Made by a program: the position numbers and the translations under genes. Positions 9,921 to 18,722 of a stretch of DNA of 64,000 nucleotides are shown here, piece after piece; position 1 is the stretch's first letter; every line of letters begins with the position of its first letter. The notes beneath the pieces were generated by a model that was given only the letters and a program-made list of their open reading frames with translations, had not been told where the DNA came from and did no database searches. The DNA is taken from assembly GCA_965220385.1 (NCBI GenBank), contig OZ244825.1:3162001-3226000 (forward strand). The letters are read 5' to 3'. The DNA is from PCPOR2b sp965220385 (GTDB taxonomy: Bacteria > Poribacteria > WGA-4E > PCPOR2b).

Positions 9921-10579
9921 CTGCCCGCCTCCAATTCAAAACGCCGTTCAAAGCGAGACGCGAGTTCAAGGCTGTGCGTAACGACAATCAGAATGTTCTG
10001 TTCGGCTTGGTGTAGTTCAAACAGCAGGGAGGATATCTCATCTGCGGTGGCGCGATCGAGGTTGCCCGTGGGTTCGTCGCAGAGGATAAGGTTGGGTTGG
10101 TTGATGAGGGCGCGTGCTACGGCTACCCGCTGCCGTTCGCCGCCGGATAGCTCGCCGGGTCGATGGCTCAAACGGTGTGCCAGACCAACCCGGTCAAGGA
10201 GCTCTTGTGCACGATTTTCGGCATCTCCATCGTGATTTTTGAACGCCATGGTCGGAATCAGCACGTTTTCCCATACCGAATACTGTGGCAACAGATGGTG
10301 GTCTTGAAAGACAAAGCCGATACCCTGATTCCGAAATCTGGCAAGCTGCGGCTCTGCCAGTCCAAACGGATCCTCGCCGTTAATTTCGATCTGTCCCGAT
10401 GAGGGCCGATCCAGTGTACCGATTAGGTGTAGCAGCGTACTTTTCCCAGAACCAGAGGGACCGGTGATAGCGAGGGATTCGCCTTGCGCCATTTCAAACG
10501 AAACGCCACGAAGCACTTCAATCGGTTGTGTTTCAGAACCGAAGTTTTTATAGATGTCGGAGACTTTGAGAGAGTTCAT
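9905..10579 (-). CDS. LolD-like ABC transporter ATP-binding protein
   Basis: A 224-residue ATPase with all the expected motifs: Walker A GPSGSGKST (40-48), Q-loop at FQDHHLLP (91-98), signature LSGGERQRVAVARAL (144-158), Walker B LILCDEPTGNLD (164-175) and the H-loop His202. The sequence around the signature, the TGNLD tail and the short length place it in the LolD/MacB/FtsE group that energises FtsX-fold permeases. It is the first gene of a two-gene operon with the permease (16-bp overlap), probably acting at the cytoplasmic face in lipoprotein release or macromolecule export. ATG 10579 is the only reasonable start; the next upstream gene on this strand ends about 40 bp away. Confidence 0.93.
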   Translation of the reverse strand: MNSLKVSDIYKNFGSETQPIEVLRGVSFEMAQGESLAITGPSGSGKSTLLHLIGTLDRPSSGQIEINGEDPFGLAEPQLARFRNQGIGFVFQDHHLLPQYSVWENVLIPTMAFKNHDGDAENRAQELLDRVGLAHRLSHRPGELSGGERQRVAVARALINQPNLILCDEPTGNLDRATADEISSLLFELHQAEQNILIVVTHSLELASRFERRFELEAGRCAEV

Positions 10580-10621
10580 TGGTACATTAGCTCACGAGTT
10601 CATTAATGGATTACATACGTT

Positions 10622-11047
10622 TTATGTTTCGCAGTCCGCCACTTCGATCTGATCCGCGATAAAGTCCGGTATTGGGATGGCTCTCAGCTTTTCGCCGGGG
10701 TTGCAGATGCAGCACGCCGCCGTCAGTTGACCGTGAGCGATTTCTGTATCCCCTTTCATAAAAACAAAGCGATAGGTGAGGGATTTGGTCCCTTTTCTGC
10801 CAATCGTCAGGCGGATTTCCAATTCATCTTCAAATTTGACCGGCTTGAGATACTCACAGGAGGCTGATAGTCGGGGCCAGCCGATTTTGTTTCCTTCCCA
10901 TTCTGTAGCAACGCTTGTTCCCAATGAACGGAGGAATTCGTGCTCAGCGGATTCCATAAAAACAAAGAACCGCGCAAAGTGGACGATTCCTGCCATGTCG
11001 GTGTCGGAGAATTCTATTCGGCGTTTGGTGCGGTATTCGTGTGGCAT
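10622..11047 (-). CDS. YbgC/4HBT-like acyl-CoA thioesterase (hotdog fold)
   Basis: A 141-residue hotdog-fold protein. FSDTDMAGIVHFARFFVFME is the characteristic 4-hydroxybenzoyl-CoA thioesterase stretch, with the catalytic Asp in the TDMAG segment. EFLRSLG and the later LTYRFVFMKGDTEIAHGQLTA pattern complete the fold. The family hydrolyses short or aromatic acyl-CoA thioesters in the cytosol; the substrate is not readable. Start ATG 11047 (MPHEYRT) has an AAAGGA site upstream; a TTG nine codons earlier lacks one. It sits 43 bp upstream of the ABC operon on the same strand and 43 bp after the TPR gene, so a longer transcript is possible. Confidence 0.85.
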   Translation of the reverse strand: MPHEYRTKRRIEFSDTDMAGIVHFARFFVFMESAEHEFLRSLGTSVATEWEGNKIGWPRLSASCEYLKPVKFEDELEIRLTIGRKGTKSLTYRFVFMKGDTEIAHGQLTAACCICNPGEKLRAIPIPDFIADQIEVADCET

Positions 11048-11090
11048 GGGAGAGTCCTTTGAGTTCCCGATCAAAGAGTAAAATACTGTT

Positions 11091-11996
11091 TCATTCAGCC
11101 ATTCCTATACTCAGCTTCTGTGACGCTTTTTGCGCAATTTCTGATCCGGGCTGAAGTGCGAGGACTCTTTCATAATCGGCATGGGCATCGTCGTAACGAC
11201 CGAGTCGTTGATATGCGGACGCTCTGCGGAAGTAGATGGGACCCAAAGTTGGGTGCCCCTCTCCCCATCCCTGAATCTCATCGGTTGAGAGCTGAACAAC
11301 CTTCTGATAGTCAGAATCGGCTGCGTCCGGTTGATTTAATCGGAGGTAGATTTCGGCCCGTCGGAGATACGCCTCCGCAAAGGCGGGTTCAATCTCGATT
11401 GACTTGCCGAGATCTGCGAGCGCAAGTTGGTTTTCACCCAGCTGCGCGTAGGCAACTCCGCGATAATAGTAGGCGGCAGCACCGGGTTTGCGGTCAATGA
11501 CCGCTCCGTAGTCCTCAAGTGCGCGTTGCGTGTCCCCCATCTCCAGATAGGTTTCTGCCCGCTTCCATGTTACAAACCCCGCCCATCGCTTCTCCAACGA
11601 CGCCGTATAATCTGCGAGCGCGCGCTGATAATCGCCCAAAGCGCGATGGGCATCCCCGCGACTGTAGTAGGCGTCGGCTACATACCGATTCAGGCTCAGT
11701 GTCTGCGTATAATCGTCGATCGCTTTTCGGTATTCACCCAGGCGATAGTGTGCAAGTCCACGTTTAACGTAGGCTTCCGCATATTTCGGACTGATTTCAA
11801 TCGCACGGGTAAAGGCGGAGACCCCGCTACGGTTATCACGGTCTGTTTGGGCTCCGAGGAGCTCTGTCCCCTTGACAACGAACTCGCGCGCTTGGGGATC
11901 TTCCCCTTTCAGGCTATCCCAACTCACAAAGCGGGAGGCGATGAGGACGCAGGCAATAAGCACCGGCACCATAACGTAGACTAATAAACGCGACAT
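11091..11996 (-). CDS. Membrane-anchored TPR-repeat protein
   Basis: A 301-residue protein with an N-terminal signal anchor (MSRLLVYVMVPVLIACVLIA) followed by about seven tetratricopeptide repeats. Examples are AEAYVKRGLAHYRLGEYRKA, ADAYYSRGDAHRALGDYQRA and AAAYYYRGVAYAQLGENQLA; the last repeat ends at ALQPGSEIAQ. Such proteins are scaffolds, here on the outer face of the cytoplasmic membrane or in the periplasm. ATG 11996 is preferred because AAAGGATC lies just upstream and the hydrophobic anchor starts there. A 72-residue in-frame extension upstream would overlap the phosphoesterase gene and looks non-coding. It probably shares a transcript with the phosphoesterase (31-bp gap). No partner can be named. 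Confidence 0.85.
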   Translation of the reverse strand: MSRLLVYVMVPVLIACVLIASRFVSWDSLKGEDPQAREFVVKGTELLGAQTDRDNRSGVSAFTRAIEISPKYAEAYVKRGLAHYRLGEYRKAIDDYTQTLSLNRYVADAYYSRGDAHRALGDYQRALADYTASLEKRWAGFVTWKRAETYLEMGDTQRALEDYGAVIDRKPGAAAYYYRGVAYAQLGENQLALADLGKSIEIEPAFAEAYLRRAEIYLRLNQPDAADSDYQKVVQLSTDEIQGWGEGHPTLGPIYFRRASAYQRLGRYDDAHADYERVLALQPGSEIAQKASQKLSIGMAE

Positions 11997-12027
11997 AGAT
12001 GATCCTTTGTGAGACAGAACTGAATCT

Positions 12028-13008
12028 TTAGGGCTGCAGCGGATGAATCTCCGCACCGTACCGCAGTTCGGTGACAGCGTTGTAGCGTTTGGAGAGATCG
12101 ATCGCGAGATAAGATCGTACCCCCGGCGACGCGCCATAGCCGGTTGAGAAGATAATCTGGTGCACGCCGAGTCGTGCCACGCCATCACTGATCTCATCCT
12201 CAGGGAACACACTTACCGGCGTGTGTCCAACAGCCAACACCCGCCCTCCGATTCTTTTGAGGAATTCAGCCGTGTGAGATGGGGTGTATCCACTGCTCAA
12301 CGCGACGGTAGGCCGTCCCCAGAGCAGTTCGTCAAGCACCTTTTTGCTCGGACGAACGAGGTCAGCAAGGTTTTTGGCAGAACGCGATGTCCCCGCATGG
12401 ACACCGACAAATCCGTTTTTGCCGACAGCAATCGTTGGGAGACTGATCAGATAATTGTAGTGTTCATCCGTCATCCGCTCAATGAAATTGAACTGCTTGA
12501 AATAGGAACCGTGGACGGTCTGATAAAGCTGAGCAATCATATCTCGACGGTTGTCCGGGTTCATACCGGCTCTTTTGAGCATGGCATACGCATCAGCGGA
12601 GGCAAATTCGTGATTCCCTCTGATATAAATGAGTCGTTCTTCTCCCAACTGCTCCTGGAGTTGCATGATCCGATCGACAATTTTCACGTCTCCGTAAGGC
12701 TCAAAGATCGGATCTCCCGGTTTATGATCAACCGCATCACCGAGGATCAATCCGTAGACATCTTCCCCTGCTTCAATCCGCTCCACTAATCTTGTTTCTA
12801 CCAACCATCGACTGAAATTACTCCACTGCGCCTGAAAGTCCGTTGCAACATACAGGGTGCCTTTGTCAGGCAGGACAACCAACGCTCCATCTCGCGTTAC
12901 CTGATTTGGGTAATCGGCAAGCGATTTGGCTTCTTCCGCCCCCAAGGCGCTGAGATAGAGGCTGAAGCAGCTGAACAAAATAAGAAAAAGGGTTCTTAGC
13001 ATTTTCAT
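12028..13008 (-). CDS. Exported calcineurin-like metallophosphoesterase
   Basis: A 326-residue protein with a signal peptide (MKMLRTLFLILFSCFSLYLS, then ALGAEE). It has the metallophosphoesterase motifs GDAVDH (90-95), GNHE (131-134), GVHAG and AVGHTPV. The first motif, usually DxH, appears as Asp57-Phe-Gln59, so one metal ligand is replaced by Gln; this occurs in divergent members and may alter metal preference. The layout is closest to PP1/PP2A-like and bis-nucleoside tetraphosphatase-like exported enzymes, acting on periplasmic phosphoesters. Start ATG 13008 is preferred over a TTG one codon upstream. It lies 8 bp after the double-cupin gene and 31 bp before the TPR gene, suggesting an operon. 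Confidence 0.82.
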   Translation of the reverse strand: MKMLRTLFLILFSCFSLYLSALGAEEAKSLADYPNQVTRDGALVVLPDKGTLYVATDFQAQWSNFSRWLVETRLVERIEAGEDVYGLILGDAVDHKPGDPIFEPYGDVKIVDRIMQLQEQLGEERLIYIRGNHEFASADAYAMLKRAGMNPDNRRDMIAQLYQTVHGSYFKQFNFIERMTDEHYNYLISLPTIAVGKNGFVGVHAGTSRSAKNLADLVRPSKKVLDELLWGRPTVALSSGYTPSHTAEFLKRIGGRVLAVGHTPVSVFPEDEISDGVARLGVHQIIFSTGYGASPGVRSYLAIDLSKRYNAVTELRYGAEIHPLQP

Positions 13009-13016
13009 CAACTTAG

Positions 13017-13835
13017 CTACCGCGTCGTCAAATCATCCCCGTGATTGGTGGCGTCAGTCTTGCCACGTTCAAGGCACACAGCAACCACAAGCATCTCAAG
13101 ATCGTCCTGCGTGTGATTATAGAGACCGTGTGATCCTCCAAGCCGATTGGGAATTGCCGCACCTTCGTAGACCTCCTCCGTTTCATCATCGACGGTCATC
13201 CGACCACTACCGTTCAGGATGATGTAGGCTTCCTCAATGCGGTCGTGCCGGTGATAGCCGACGGAGGTGCCGGGTGGTAGGACAGCATGACCAACGAAGC
13301 CCCAATTGTTGCGAAAATCTTGATGTTGCCACAACATCCGAGCGGCGATCTCGCCTTTGCCCTCGTGTGACTGGCTATAGGTTAGCAAATCGCGATCCAA
13401 CCGAGCGACAGGCAGACGATCAATCGACTCCAGGGGTGCGCCGACACGGTCATCCCCGAAATCGGTAGAATCTGGGGGCACACCAACCGCTGTAACGTTG
13501 AAATTGAACCATCGCGTCTCTTTGTCGGTGTGGTTGTAGATCGCGTGGGACTCCCCTTGGCGTAACGGAACGGCTGCGCCGCCGACAATCTCCGCTGTAC
13601 GACCGTTGTGCGTAAATTGGGCAGCATTGTCAACCGTGACGAAGACCTCCTCCGCGGTATCGTGCCGGTGGTGACCGATACCACCGCCGGGCAGAAGGAT
13701 CGCACTATGGATAAACCGCCATGGGGTTCCAAAATCATCGCTCCCAAAAAGGCTCTTGAACAGAATCGAATTCGCCCCGGCATGGACGCTGCTGATTTCT
13801 TCCATCTCTTCGCGTCGAGCATAAGCAATCTTCAT
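13017..13835 (-). CDS. Double-cupin domain protein
   Basis: A 272-residue cytosolic protein with two cupin_2 units. Each has a metal-binding HRHD core: GIGHHRHDTAEEVFV (His56, His58, Glu62/63) and SVGYHRHDRIEEAYIIL (His195, His197, Glu201). Later histidines lie in GESHAIYNHT and GGSHGLYNHT. The two halves are clearly duplicated. Bicupins include gentisate- and quercetin-dioxygenase-like enzymes, isomerases and sensors; no specific substrate is indicated. ATG 13835 follows AGGAGA at a good distance, whereas the TTG at 13853 does not. It appears to head the cupin-phosphoesterase-TPR run on the minus strand. Confidence 0.85.
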   Translation of the reverse strand: MKIAYARREEMEEISSVHAGANSILFKSLFGSDDFGTPWRFIHSAILLPGGGIGHHRHDTAEEVFVTVDNAAQFTHNGRTAEIVGGAAVPLRQGESHAIYNHTDKETRWFNFNVTAVGVPPDSTDFGDDRVGAPLESIDRLPVARLDRDLLTYSQSHEGKGEIAARMLWQHQDFRNNWGFVGHAVLPPGTSVGYHRHDRIEEAYIILNGSGRMTVDDETEEVYEGAAIPNRLGGSHGLYNHTQDDLEMLVVAVCLERGKTDATNHGDDLTTR

Positions 13836-13953
13836 TTTTAGGTCTCCTATCAAAAATTAACAAATCAAGACTTCCGGTTTTCACGTTTCACTCTCAATCT
13901 TTGGACGGAGAGCGTATCATCAACTGTAAACTAGCACCATTGTTTGGTACATT

Positions 13954-14676
13954 TCAATCCAGAGTTTCGCCCGGCTGGAGTTCAATGATTTCAACGGCTT
14001 GATCTTTGGTCAGTTCACGGAATGCGTCCGGTGTCCCTGTTAGAAGCGGAAATGTCCCGTAGTGCATCGGCACAACAGCAGACACATTGAGCAACTGTGT
14101 AGCATAAGCTGCCTCACGGGGACCCATCGTGAAGTGATCGCCGATTGGCAAGAGCGCGAGATCCGGCTGATAGATTTCACCGATGATTCGCATATCGCCA
14201 AACACACTTGTGTCACCCGCGTTGTAGATTTTATACCCGTTTGAAAACTCAAGAATAAATCCCGCAGACTCACCGAGATAAACGATTGTGCCATCCTCTT
14301 CGGTGAAGCTGCTGCTGTGGACAGCTGTTACCATAGTTGCGTTCAGTCCATCGACCGAAACGGTGCCCCCTTTGTTCATCCCGATTGTGTTTTCAACCCC
14401 TTTACTCGCGAGCCAAGTGCTGACTTCGATCATCGCCACAACGGTTGGGGAATGCTGCTTCGCAAGATCAACGGCATCGGCGGTGTGATCGGCGTGCCCG
14501 TGTGTAATCAGCATGACATCAAGTTTATCAAACGTTTTAAGGGCATCTGGACAGGCTGGGTTACTGGCTACCCATGGATCTATTAGACAGGTCTGTCCCT
14601 CAAATTCAGTCGTAAAGGTTCCGTGTCCAAGCCAGGTGAGTTTAATTCCGTTATTCAGTTTCACTACTTCCTCCAT
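13954..14676 (-). CDS. UPF0173-type metallo-beta-lactamase-fold hydrolase
   Basis: A 240-residue protein with the metallo-beta-lactamase motif HGHADH (residues 59-64, in LITHGHADHTADA). GDTSVFGDM and VPMHYGTFPLL supply the later ligands. The opening LTWLGHGTFTTEFEGQTCLI and the overall length match the UPF0173 (YtkL-like) family of metal-dependent hydrolases, whose substrates are largely unknown. The start is uncertain. ATG 14676 (MEEVVKLNNG) gives the usual short lead-in; ATG 14727 would add 17 residues and has a weak AAAGAA site. It is separated from the cupin gene by 118 bp containing a TTTCACGTTTCAC repeat. It is divergent from the AAC(3)-like gene, with the promoters of both inside about 190 bp. 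Confidence 0.85.
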   Translation of the reverse strand: MEEVVKLNNGIKLTWLGHGTFTTEFEGQTCLIDPWVASNPACPDALKTFDKLDVMLITHGHADHTADAVDLAKQHSPTVVAMIEVSTWLASKGVENTIGMNKGGTVSVDGLNATMVTAVHSSSFTEEDGTIVYLGESAGFILEFSNGYKIYNAGDTSVFGDMRIIGEIYQPDLALLPIGDHFTMGPREAAYATQLLNVSAVVPMHYGTFPLLTGTPDAFRELTKDQAVEIIELQPGETLD

Positions 14677-14866
14677 ATATGGTTTATGGTTATAGTTAAT
14701 TGAGCGTATTATACAGAATAGCTCCATTTCTTTGCAACCATATTGTCGTTGACTTGAATCATCAAGTTTGCTATAATCCCCTCCACTGTAATGGCGTATA
14801 TCGCTCCCTATCCTGCGCTTTGGCTGCCTCCTATATGAACCAATTTAGGCATTGGGTAAAGAAGAG

Positions 14867-15691
14867 ATGAGTGAAGGCGAAATCGTTCAAAAAACAGACG
14901 TCCCGGCTACGATTGACTCACTACAGTCTGATTTCAATGCCCTTGGCATCAGATCGGGAATGGTATTGTTGGTGCATTCATCTCTGAGCGCGATAGGCTG
15001 GGTGTGTGGCGGACCGGTGGCGGTCATAATAGCACTTCAGCAAACACTGGGCACAACCGGAACACTTGTCATGCCCACCCACTCAACCGATTTGACCGAA
15101 CCGAGCCAGTGGGAAAATCCGCCTGTACCCGAATCGTGGTGGACGGTCATACGTGCGACAATGCCAGCCTATCATCCGGATCTGACACCCACACGGTCAA
15201 TGGGGGTTATCGCAGAAACGTTCCGAAAGCAGAGAGGTGTCCTGCGCAGCGCACATCCACACCACTCGTTCTGTGCGTATGGAAATCAAGCATCGTATAT
15301 CGCAGACAACCACTCATTGGCGTGCGGTCTGGGTGAGGGATCACCACTTGCCAGAATCTATGATTTAGGCGGTTCCGTCCTTCTCCTCGGCGTGGGACAT
15401 GACAGCAATACGTCAATGCACCTCGCAGAGTATCGTGCCACCTTTCCGACCAAACGCACCGTGCAAGAGGGTGCCCCGATATCGGTAGCAGGAATAAGAA
15501 GATGGACTACCTTTGAAGATATAGACCTGGATAGTTCAGATTTTGAGCGGATCGGCAAGGATTTTTTGGAGAGTGATTCAGGAAGTGGGGTGCACCGTGG
15601 CAGGGTTGGGCTTGCGAATTGCCAACTGATACCGCAACGCGCTCTCGTAGACTTCTCGGTTGACTGGCTGGAGGGGAATAGAGGGAGGTGA
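14867..15691 (+). CDS. AAC(3)/YokD-family N-acetyltransferase
   Basis: A 274-residue protein of the aminoglycoside 3-N-acetyltransferase fold. LVHSSLSAIGWVCGGPVAVI is the family's N-terminal cofactor block, LVMPTHSTDL follows, and RSAHPHHSFCAYGNQA contains the conserved histidine region. The second half has LLLGVGHDSNTSMHLAEYRA. Family members transfer acetyl from acetyl-CoA to amino groups; environmental and chromosomal versions often have no known antibiotic substrate. ATG 14867 is chosen over TTG 14852 because a GAAGAG site lies just upstream and no conserved sequence is lost. Not a demonstrated resistance gene. Confidence 0.87.
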   Translation: MSEGEIVQKTDVPATIDSLQSDFNALGIRSGMVLLVHSSLSAIGWVCGGPVAVIIALQQTLGTTGTLVMPTHSTDLTEPSQWENPPVPESWWTVIRATMPAYHPDLTPTRSMGVIAETFRKQRGVLRSAHPHHSFCAYGNQASYIADNHSLACGLGEGSPLARIYDLGGSVLLLGVGHDSNTSMHLAEYRATFPTKRTVQEGAPISVAGIRRWTTFEDIDLDSSDFERIGKDFLESDSGSGVHRGRVGLANCQLIPQRALVDFSVDWLEGNRGR

Positions 15692-15798
15692 GTCGGTTCT
15701 TGGGCTGTACACGCTTCTGATGTAAGGGTGTGTTTTGGCTTTATAGTTTACATTCGTTCATAATTTCAACCCACAAAAAAACAGTTAAAGGAGATCTC

Positions 15799-16725
15799 AT
15801 GAGATTAGTAAGTTTTCAAAGTTCCGATGGTCCCAAACTGGGCGCTTTCGTTGATGATAAGGTTTTGGACCTGCAAGCGACCTATCAAGCAGCGGTCACA
15901 GATGATGCACTGCCCGCACTCTTGAGCGGTATGATCGCATTTCTCGAAAGTGGACAGAGAGGGTTTGACGCCGCCACCCATGCGATTAACGTGGCAGCGG
16001 AAAATCCAGAGAAAGCGGTCTGGAGTACAGATCCGCTCCTGTCACCGATTCCCAATCCGAAGAAACTATTGCTGCTCGCCGGGAACTATGCCTCGCATAT
16101 TGAGGAAGGCGGTGGTGTCGCGTTGAGCCGATTGGAAACGACACCACGCGTTTTCATGAAACCGCCGACGACAACCATAGTCGCACATGAAGAAGCGATT
16201 ATTATTCCGCCCAACGGCGTTTTTACCGACTGGGAAGCGGAGATTGGTATCGTTATGGGCAAGCGCGGGAAATTCATCTCCGCCGATGAAGCGTATGATT
16301 ATGTTGCAGGCTATACAGCGGTCAATGACGTTTCGGAGCGTGAGCTAAAGGTGAAGGACAGTCGCGTAGACCGAGATGGTGATGAGTGGTTTGATTGGCT
16401 CAACGGTAAGTGGTTCGACACCTTTGCCCCGGTGGGTCCCTGCCTCACGACAAAGGATGAAATCCCGGATCCGGGCACGCTGCGTATCTCCTGTCGCGTC
16501 AACGGCGAAACCAAACAGGATGCCAACACGGGACACATGATCTTTAACTGTGCACAAATCGTAGAATTCACCTCAACGTTAGTCACGCTTGAGCCGGGCG
16601 ATATTATTTCAACAGGCACCCCCGCAGGCGTTGGACACCCCGACCAGAAACTGGTGGATGGCGATGTCGTTGAGGTCGAGATCGAGAAGATTGGCGTTTT
16701 GAGAAATCCCGTCGTTCAAGGCTGA
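15799..16725 (+). CDS. Fumarylacetoacetate hydrolase (FAH) family protein
   Basis: A 308-residue cytosolic enzyme. The N-terminal domain (MRLVSFQSSDGPKLG) precedes the FAH catalytic domain beginning at KKLLLLAGNYASH. Metal ligands fit Glu/Glu of DWEAEIGIVMG and Asp of YTAVNDVSERE. The C-terminal LEPGDIISTGTPAGVGH is diagnostic. Members hydrolyse or decarboxylate C-C bonds of 2-oxo diacid products in aromatic and sugar catabolism; a divalent metal is expected. Start ATG 15799 has a strong AAAGGAGA site; an in-frame ATG 23 codons upstream encodes a non-homologous lead. A GGGCAACC hairpin follows the stop and may terminate transcription. Confidence 0.92.
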   Translation: MRLVSFQSSDGPKLGAFVDDKVLDLQATYQAAVTDDALPALLSGMIAFLESGQRGFDAATHAINVAAENPEKAVWSTDPLLSPIPNPKKLLLLAGNYASHIEEGGGVALSRLETTPRVFMKPPTTTIVAHEEAIIIPPNGVFTDWEAEIGIVMGKRGKFISADEAYDYVAGYTAVNDVSERELKVKDSRVDRDGDEWFDWLNGKWFDTFAPVGPCLTTKDEIPDPGTLRISCRVNGETKQDANTGHMIFNCAQIVEFTSTLVTLEPGDIISTGTPAGVGHPDQKLVDGDVVEVEIEKIGVLRNPVVQG

Positions 16726-16767
16726 TAAAAGCATTTCCGCTCACATTCAAAAATCATGTAACTGTAG

Positions 16768-16788
16768 GGGCAACCCTTGTGGTTGCCC
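16768..16788 (+). terminator. GGGCAACC hairpin downstream of the FAH gene
   Basis: Arms GGGCAACC (16768-16775) and GGTTGCCC (16781-16788) form an 8-bp stem with loop CTTGT, about 40 bp after the FAH stop. A half copy of the AAAACTCGGTTTC repeat follows at about 16797. No long T tract follows, so intrinsic termination is only plausible. Confidence 0.5.
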
Positions 16789-16932
16789 TGGCAAAAAACT
16801 CGGTTTCTTTGCGCTATTCGCACTTGGAATGGTCGGGATGATATTGGTTAGAGTGTAACAAGTGGGATTTACTCTATCACCTCTCAGCAGGAAAGCATAA
16901 TGTAACGAAGCGGAGGAGGATTCGGAAGGAGA

Positions 16933-17226
16933 TTAATCGTCTTTCTCTGATTCTCCTAGTTTTCCCTGTATGAGTATGTGATAGATGTTTCTCACATCTG
17001 CACTCAAATCAATGAGCCTTTGATTCATATCGTCGAACCGTTTATTCATATCATCGAACCGTTTATTCATATCGTCGAACCGTTTATTTGTATCAGTAAT
17101 TCTTTGGTTCATATCGTCAAACCGCTGATTCATCTCATCTCGACTCGGAAATTTCAAGAGAAAGGTAATAATCGTAATCGCAAAACCAGCGACCATAATT
17201 ATGATCTGCAGCGTATCTTTATCCAT
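16933..17226 (-). CDS. Small membrane-anchored coiled-coil protein with exact heptad repeats
   Basis: A 97-residue protein: a membrane span near the N-terminus (LQIIIMVAGFAITIITFLL) followed by heptads of the form RFDDMNK/RFDDMNQ repeated about six times, then a tail ending GESEKDD. The DNA behind the heptads is a 21-bp tandem repeat (about 17035-17140), so copy changes would lengthen or shorten the coiled coil by whole heptads. It probably oligomerises at the membrane; function unknown. ATG 17226 follows GGGAGG at good spacing, whereas an ATG 19 codons upstream has no hydrophobic or conserved lead. It stands alone, convergent with the FAH gene. Confidence 0.72.
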   Translation of the reverse strand: MDKDTLQIIIMVAGFAITIITFLLKFPSRDEMNQRFDDMNQRITDTNKRFDDMNKRFDDMNKRFDDMNQRLIDLSADVRNIYHILIQGKLGESEKDD

Positions 17227-17437
17227 GTTAGCCTCCCGTGTCGGTTTATGTGATATTATAGCACACAATTCCACACTGTTCACGTAAATCTAATACCGTT
17301 TCTAAATAATTTTATCACATCATTCGGGGTGATGGACGAGGAAACGAAAAGGTGAGCAGATGAAGCAATCCCGTTTTCACGCCTCACGTTTCACGTTTCA
17401 TTCTTAACATTTCACTTTTGAACGAAGGAGCACCACA

Positions 17438-18634
17438 ATGTCCGATCGCAAAAAGATAGCAGCCGTTATTACCACATACTTTCCGCTCTCTCACGCAGAC
17501 GTAATCGCCACAAAGTATATGAAGGGGTTTCCGACCGATGATGGCCTTCAGGAGCCGCGCGTAGATCTGTTTTCAATCTATCTGGATCAGATTGATCCAC
17601 GGGACATCGGACGTGAACTCGCTGAGCTGCATAGCGTTCCAATGTATCCGAGCATCCGTCAGGCACTGACACTTGGAGGGAAGGAACTCGCTGTCGATGG
17701 TGCCCTCCTGATTGGCGAGCACGGCGACTATCCGTACAACGAGCTTGAGCAGCACATGTACCCACGCCGTTATCTGTTCGAGCAGATCTGCGGCGTTTTC
17801 GCATCAAGTGGGCGTTCCGTCCCCGTCTTCTGCGACAAACATCTCTCGTATAATTGGCCCGACGCCAAATGGATGTATGACCGTGCCAAGGGGCTCAACG
17901 TCCCCTTTATGGCGGGTTCCTCCCTGCCGACCTGCTGGCGAAATCCGTACATTGAATACGATCTTGACACCCCGCTCGAAGCGGCAATCGGGATAGGCTA
18001 TGGCGGTATCGAGTCCTACGGGTTTCATGCCTTGGAGACGTTGCAGTGCATGATTGAGCGACGCACGGGTGGTGAGTCTGGTGTGGTTGCCGTGCAGTGC
18101 CTGGAAGGAGATGCGGTCTGGCAGGCGGGAGCGGAAGGACGTTGGTCCCCTGAATTGGCGACCGCTGCGTGTGCGCCGATCCCTGATAAGCCGGAAGGGA
18201 AACCGGAAGACCATTGCGAGAACCCTGCTGTTTTTCTCCTTGAACATAGCGATGGGTTCAGGTCGGCGGTGTTGATGCTAAACGGTTATATTAGTGATTT
18301 TGCCTATGCGGGACAGATTAACGGCGAAATTCAAGGTGCTCAGTTCCGTCTACAGGGTGGGGGTCCCCATGCGCATTTTAGCTATCTCAGCTTAAACATC
18401 GAGGAGATGTTACTTTCAGGGGTTCCTCAATATCCCGTTGAGCGGACGCTGCTGACGACCGGTGTTTTGGATGCGGCGATGCGTTCACGGTATGAGGGAC
18501 ATATCCGTCTCGAAACACCGCACTTGGCAGATCTCTCGTATCGTTCTTACGAACAGCTGCCGATTCGACCCATGGGACAGGAACCCAGCGGATCGACATT
18601 AGATCCTTGGCCCCCGGATTCGGCGGAGGGTTAA
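17438..18634 (+). CDS. Conserved protein of unknown function (398 aa)
   Basis: A well-formed gene with a GAAGGAG ribosome site before ATG 17438. The protein is soluble and begins with a Rossmann-like strand and loop (KKIAAVITTYFPLSHADVIA). It contains the acidic and aromatic block LIGEHGDYPYNELEQHMYPR, a Cys/Asp/Lys/His cluster at VPVFCDKHLSYNW and a glycine-rich C-terminal half (LQGGGPHAHFSYLSLN). Its look recalls uncharacterised proteins of planctomycete and poribacterial genomes found near Gfo/Idh-type sugar oxidoreductases. I cannot assign a fold with certainty. No operon partner: the helicase gene begins 88 bp downstream with its own strong ribosome site. Confidence 0.75.
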   Translation: MSDRKKIAAVITTYFPLSHADVIATKYMKGFPTDDGLQEPRVDLFSIYLDQIDPRDIGRELAELHSVPMYPSIRQALTLGGKELAVDGALLIGEHGDYPYNELEQHMYPRRYLFEQICGVFASSGRSVPVFCDKHLSYNWPDAKWMYDRAKGLNVPFMAGSSLPTCWRNPYIEYDLDTPLEAAIGIGYGGIESYGFHALETLQCMIERRTGGESGVVAVQCLEGDAVWQAGAEGRWSPELATAACAPIPDKPEGKPEDHCENPAVFLLEHSDGFRSAVLMLNGYISDFAYAGQINGEIQGAQFRLQGGGPHAHFSYLSLNIEEMLLSGVPQYPVERTLLTTGVLDAAMRSRYEGHIRLETPHLADLSYRSYEQLPIRPMGQEPSGSTLDPWPPDSAEG

Positions 18635-18722
18635 ACCAAGTGCCTAGAGAAAGCATTTGAACTGCTATCTTCTAGCCCCCGTAGATAGTAGTCCAAACGC
18701 TATTTAATGCAGGAGATTACTT

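Noticed and set aside
6459..10579. Antibiotic efflux pump MacB
   Set aside because: The permease has two FtsX blocks and no adaptor or outer-membrane partner is adjacent; lipoprotein or envelope export is at least as likely.
12000..12212. 72-residue N-terminal extension of the TPR protein
   Set aside because: It overlaps the phosphoesterase coding region, and ATG 11996 has a ribosome site and begins the membrane anchor.
14867..15691. Acquired aminoglycoside-resistance gene
   Set aside because: Only the AAC(3) fold is visible; no mobile context or other resistance gene. Chromosomal homologues often have no drug activity.
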